From assembly GCF_004296575.1 (NCBI RefSeq), contig NZ_SAYT01000003.1, forward strand, positions 186,001 through 250,000: 64,000 nt of DNA, given 5' to 3'. A program made the translations under genes and the position numbers. Below the pieces are notes generated by a model. It did no database searches. It saw only the letters and a list, made by a program, of their open reading frames with translations, and had not been told where the DNA came from. The DNA is from Dyella amyloliquefaciens. GTDB lineage: Bacteria > Pseudomonadota > Gammaproteobacteria > Xanthomonadales > Rhodanobacteraceae. This document shows, in pieces, positions 63,147 to 64,000 of this stretch (position 1 is its first letter; the number at the start of each line of letters is the position of its first letter).

Positions 63147-64000
63147 ATGACTGACCAGGCAATTTCCACCACCACCGACAAGGTCAACCTACTCGACTTC
63201 GATCGCCAGGGCCTGCGTGATTTCTTTGCGCAGCTGGGCGAGAAGCCGTATCGCGCCGAGCAGGTGATGAAGTGGATCTACCACCGCCTGGAAGACAACT
63301 TCGAAAACATGACTGACGTCGGCAAGGCGCTTCGGGCGAAACTCGAAGCGTCGTGCTATGTCGGTCCGCCGAAGACCCTGTTCGACAAGGGCGCCGCCGA
63401 CGGCACGCACAAGTGGCTGCTCGGCATGGATGGCGGCAACGCCATCGAGGCGGTGTACATCCCGGAGCCGACCCGCGGCACGCTTTGCGTGTCCTCGCAG
63501 GTCGGCTGCGGCCTCAACTGCCAGTTCTGCTCCACCGCGACGCAGGGCTTCAACCGCAACCTCTCCACCGCCGAAGTCATCGGCCAGATGTGGGTGGCTG
63601 CCAAATACCTCGGCAACGTCACGCACCAGAATCGCCGCATCACCAACGTGGTGATGATGGGCATGGGCGAGCCGCTGCTGAACTTCGACAACGTGACCAA
63701 GGCCATGAGCCTGATGCGCGACGACCTGGGCTTCGGCCTGGCTTCCAAGCGCGTCACCCTGTCGACCGCCGGCCTGGTGCCGATGATCGACAAGCTGTCG
63801 GAAACCATCGATGTGTCGCTGGCCGTCTCGCTGCACGCTGCCAACGACGAGCTGCGTACCGAGCTGGTACCGCTCAACAAGCGCTACCCGATCGCCGAGC
63901 TGATGGCTGCCTGCCAGCGCTGGCTGGATCGCAAGCAGCGCACCTCGATCACCTTCGAGTACACCCTGATGAAGGGTGTGAATGACCAGCCCGAGCACGC
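63147..64000 (+). CDS. rlmN: 23S rRNA/tRNA adenine-C2 methyltransferase RlmN (partial, cut by window end)
   Basis: The first 284 codons of a radical-SAM enzyme methylating A2503 of 23S rRNA and A37 of some tRNAs. The N-terminal accessory domain ([33 protein letters not shown]) is followed by the cluster motif C121-x3-C125-x2-C128 in [22 protein letters not shown], the SAM-binding [12 protein letters not shown], and the conserved [18 protein letters not shown]. The catalytic C-terminal Cys lies beyond the window. The ATG at 63147 is 37 bases after ndk; a small hairpin (GCGGCTTTAAGCCGC) lies between them. Confidence 0.97.
   Translation, partial: MTDQAISTTTDKVNLLDFDRQGLRDFFAQLGEKPYRAEQVMKWIYHRLEDNFENMTDVGKALRAKLEASCYVGPPKTLFDKGAADGTHKWLLGMDGGNAIEAVYIPEPTRGTLCVSSQVGCGLNCQFCSTATQGFNRNLSTAEVIGQMWVAAKYLGNVTHQNRRITNVVMMGMGEPLLNFDNVTKAMSLMRDDLGFGLASKRVTLSTAGLVPMIDKLSETIDVSLAVSLHAANDELRTELVPLNKRYPIAELMAACQRWLDRKQRTSITFEYTLMKGVNDQPEH

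Overview
The window looks like chromosome of a high-GC gammaproteobacterium of the order Xanthomonadales, most likely Rhodanobacteraceae (Dyella, Luteibacter, Rhodanobacter or Frateuria). That rests on gene content and order (nudJ-mnmA-hflD, clpS-clpA facing infA, serC-pheA-aroA, uvrC-pgsA-tRNA-Gly, ndk-rlmN), on FabV as enoyl reductase, and on GTAG-type REP elements. It is inference from remembered gene orders, not a database result. Genes are densely packed and mostly housekeeping; no prophage, transposase, integrase or CRISPR array was seen.

Layout. 1-5.2 kb: end of a MocR-type regulator, an orphan DUF2384 protein, a membrane protein, a Fur-box-preceded operon (DUF3325, DUF3649, PepSY-TM) and an OprP-like porin. 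5.3-11.9 kb: fabV, phrB, a CPA2 antiporter, a DHA2 efflux pump and rnk. 11.9-22.2 kb: two tandem PAP2 phosphatases, ligA-epmA-VOC protein, aqpZ, an MFS symporter, and hflD-mnmA-nudJ on the minus strand. 22.2-31.4 kb: clpS-clpA, infA, a PHA-system protein, an FHA protein, serC-pheA-aroA and kdsB. 31.4-38.8 kb: a pilin-like protein, a low-molecular-weight phosphatase, uvrC-pgsA-tRNA-Gly, an amino-acid permease, a TIGR04325 methyltransferase and an HXXEE protein. 39-50 kb: a quinol-type NO reductase and a two-partner secretion system with a 1906-residue TpsA. 50-57.7 kb: an alpha/beta hydrolase, cytochrome P460, an overlapping response-regulator/histidine-kinase pair, AraC and SDR genes, DUF2058 and DUF202. 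57.9-64 kb: a beta-oxidation operon led by its TetR repressor with two palindromic operators, then ndk and rlmN (cut by the window end).

The most unusual signal is a 268-nt structured element in two copies (10955-11222 and 21374-21641). Both copies have the same length with no gaps and near-identical loops. The long stems differ in sequence between copies, but base pairing is kept within each copy, which is strong covariation. Each copy abuts the start of a minus-strand gene (a DHA2 efflux pump and mnmA). In the mnmA copy the closing stem contains the gene's ribosome binding site and start codon. This looks like a structured RNA or structure-selected mobile element that I cannot match to a named family. 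Other points of interest are a 12-bp intrinsic terminator placed upstream of rnk, REP pairs in opposite orientations, a nested 171-nt inverted repeat, a pilin-like protein lacking the prepilin cleavage site, and a C-terminal cysteine pair in TpsA resembling the HMW1 anchor.
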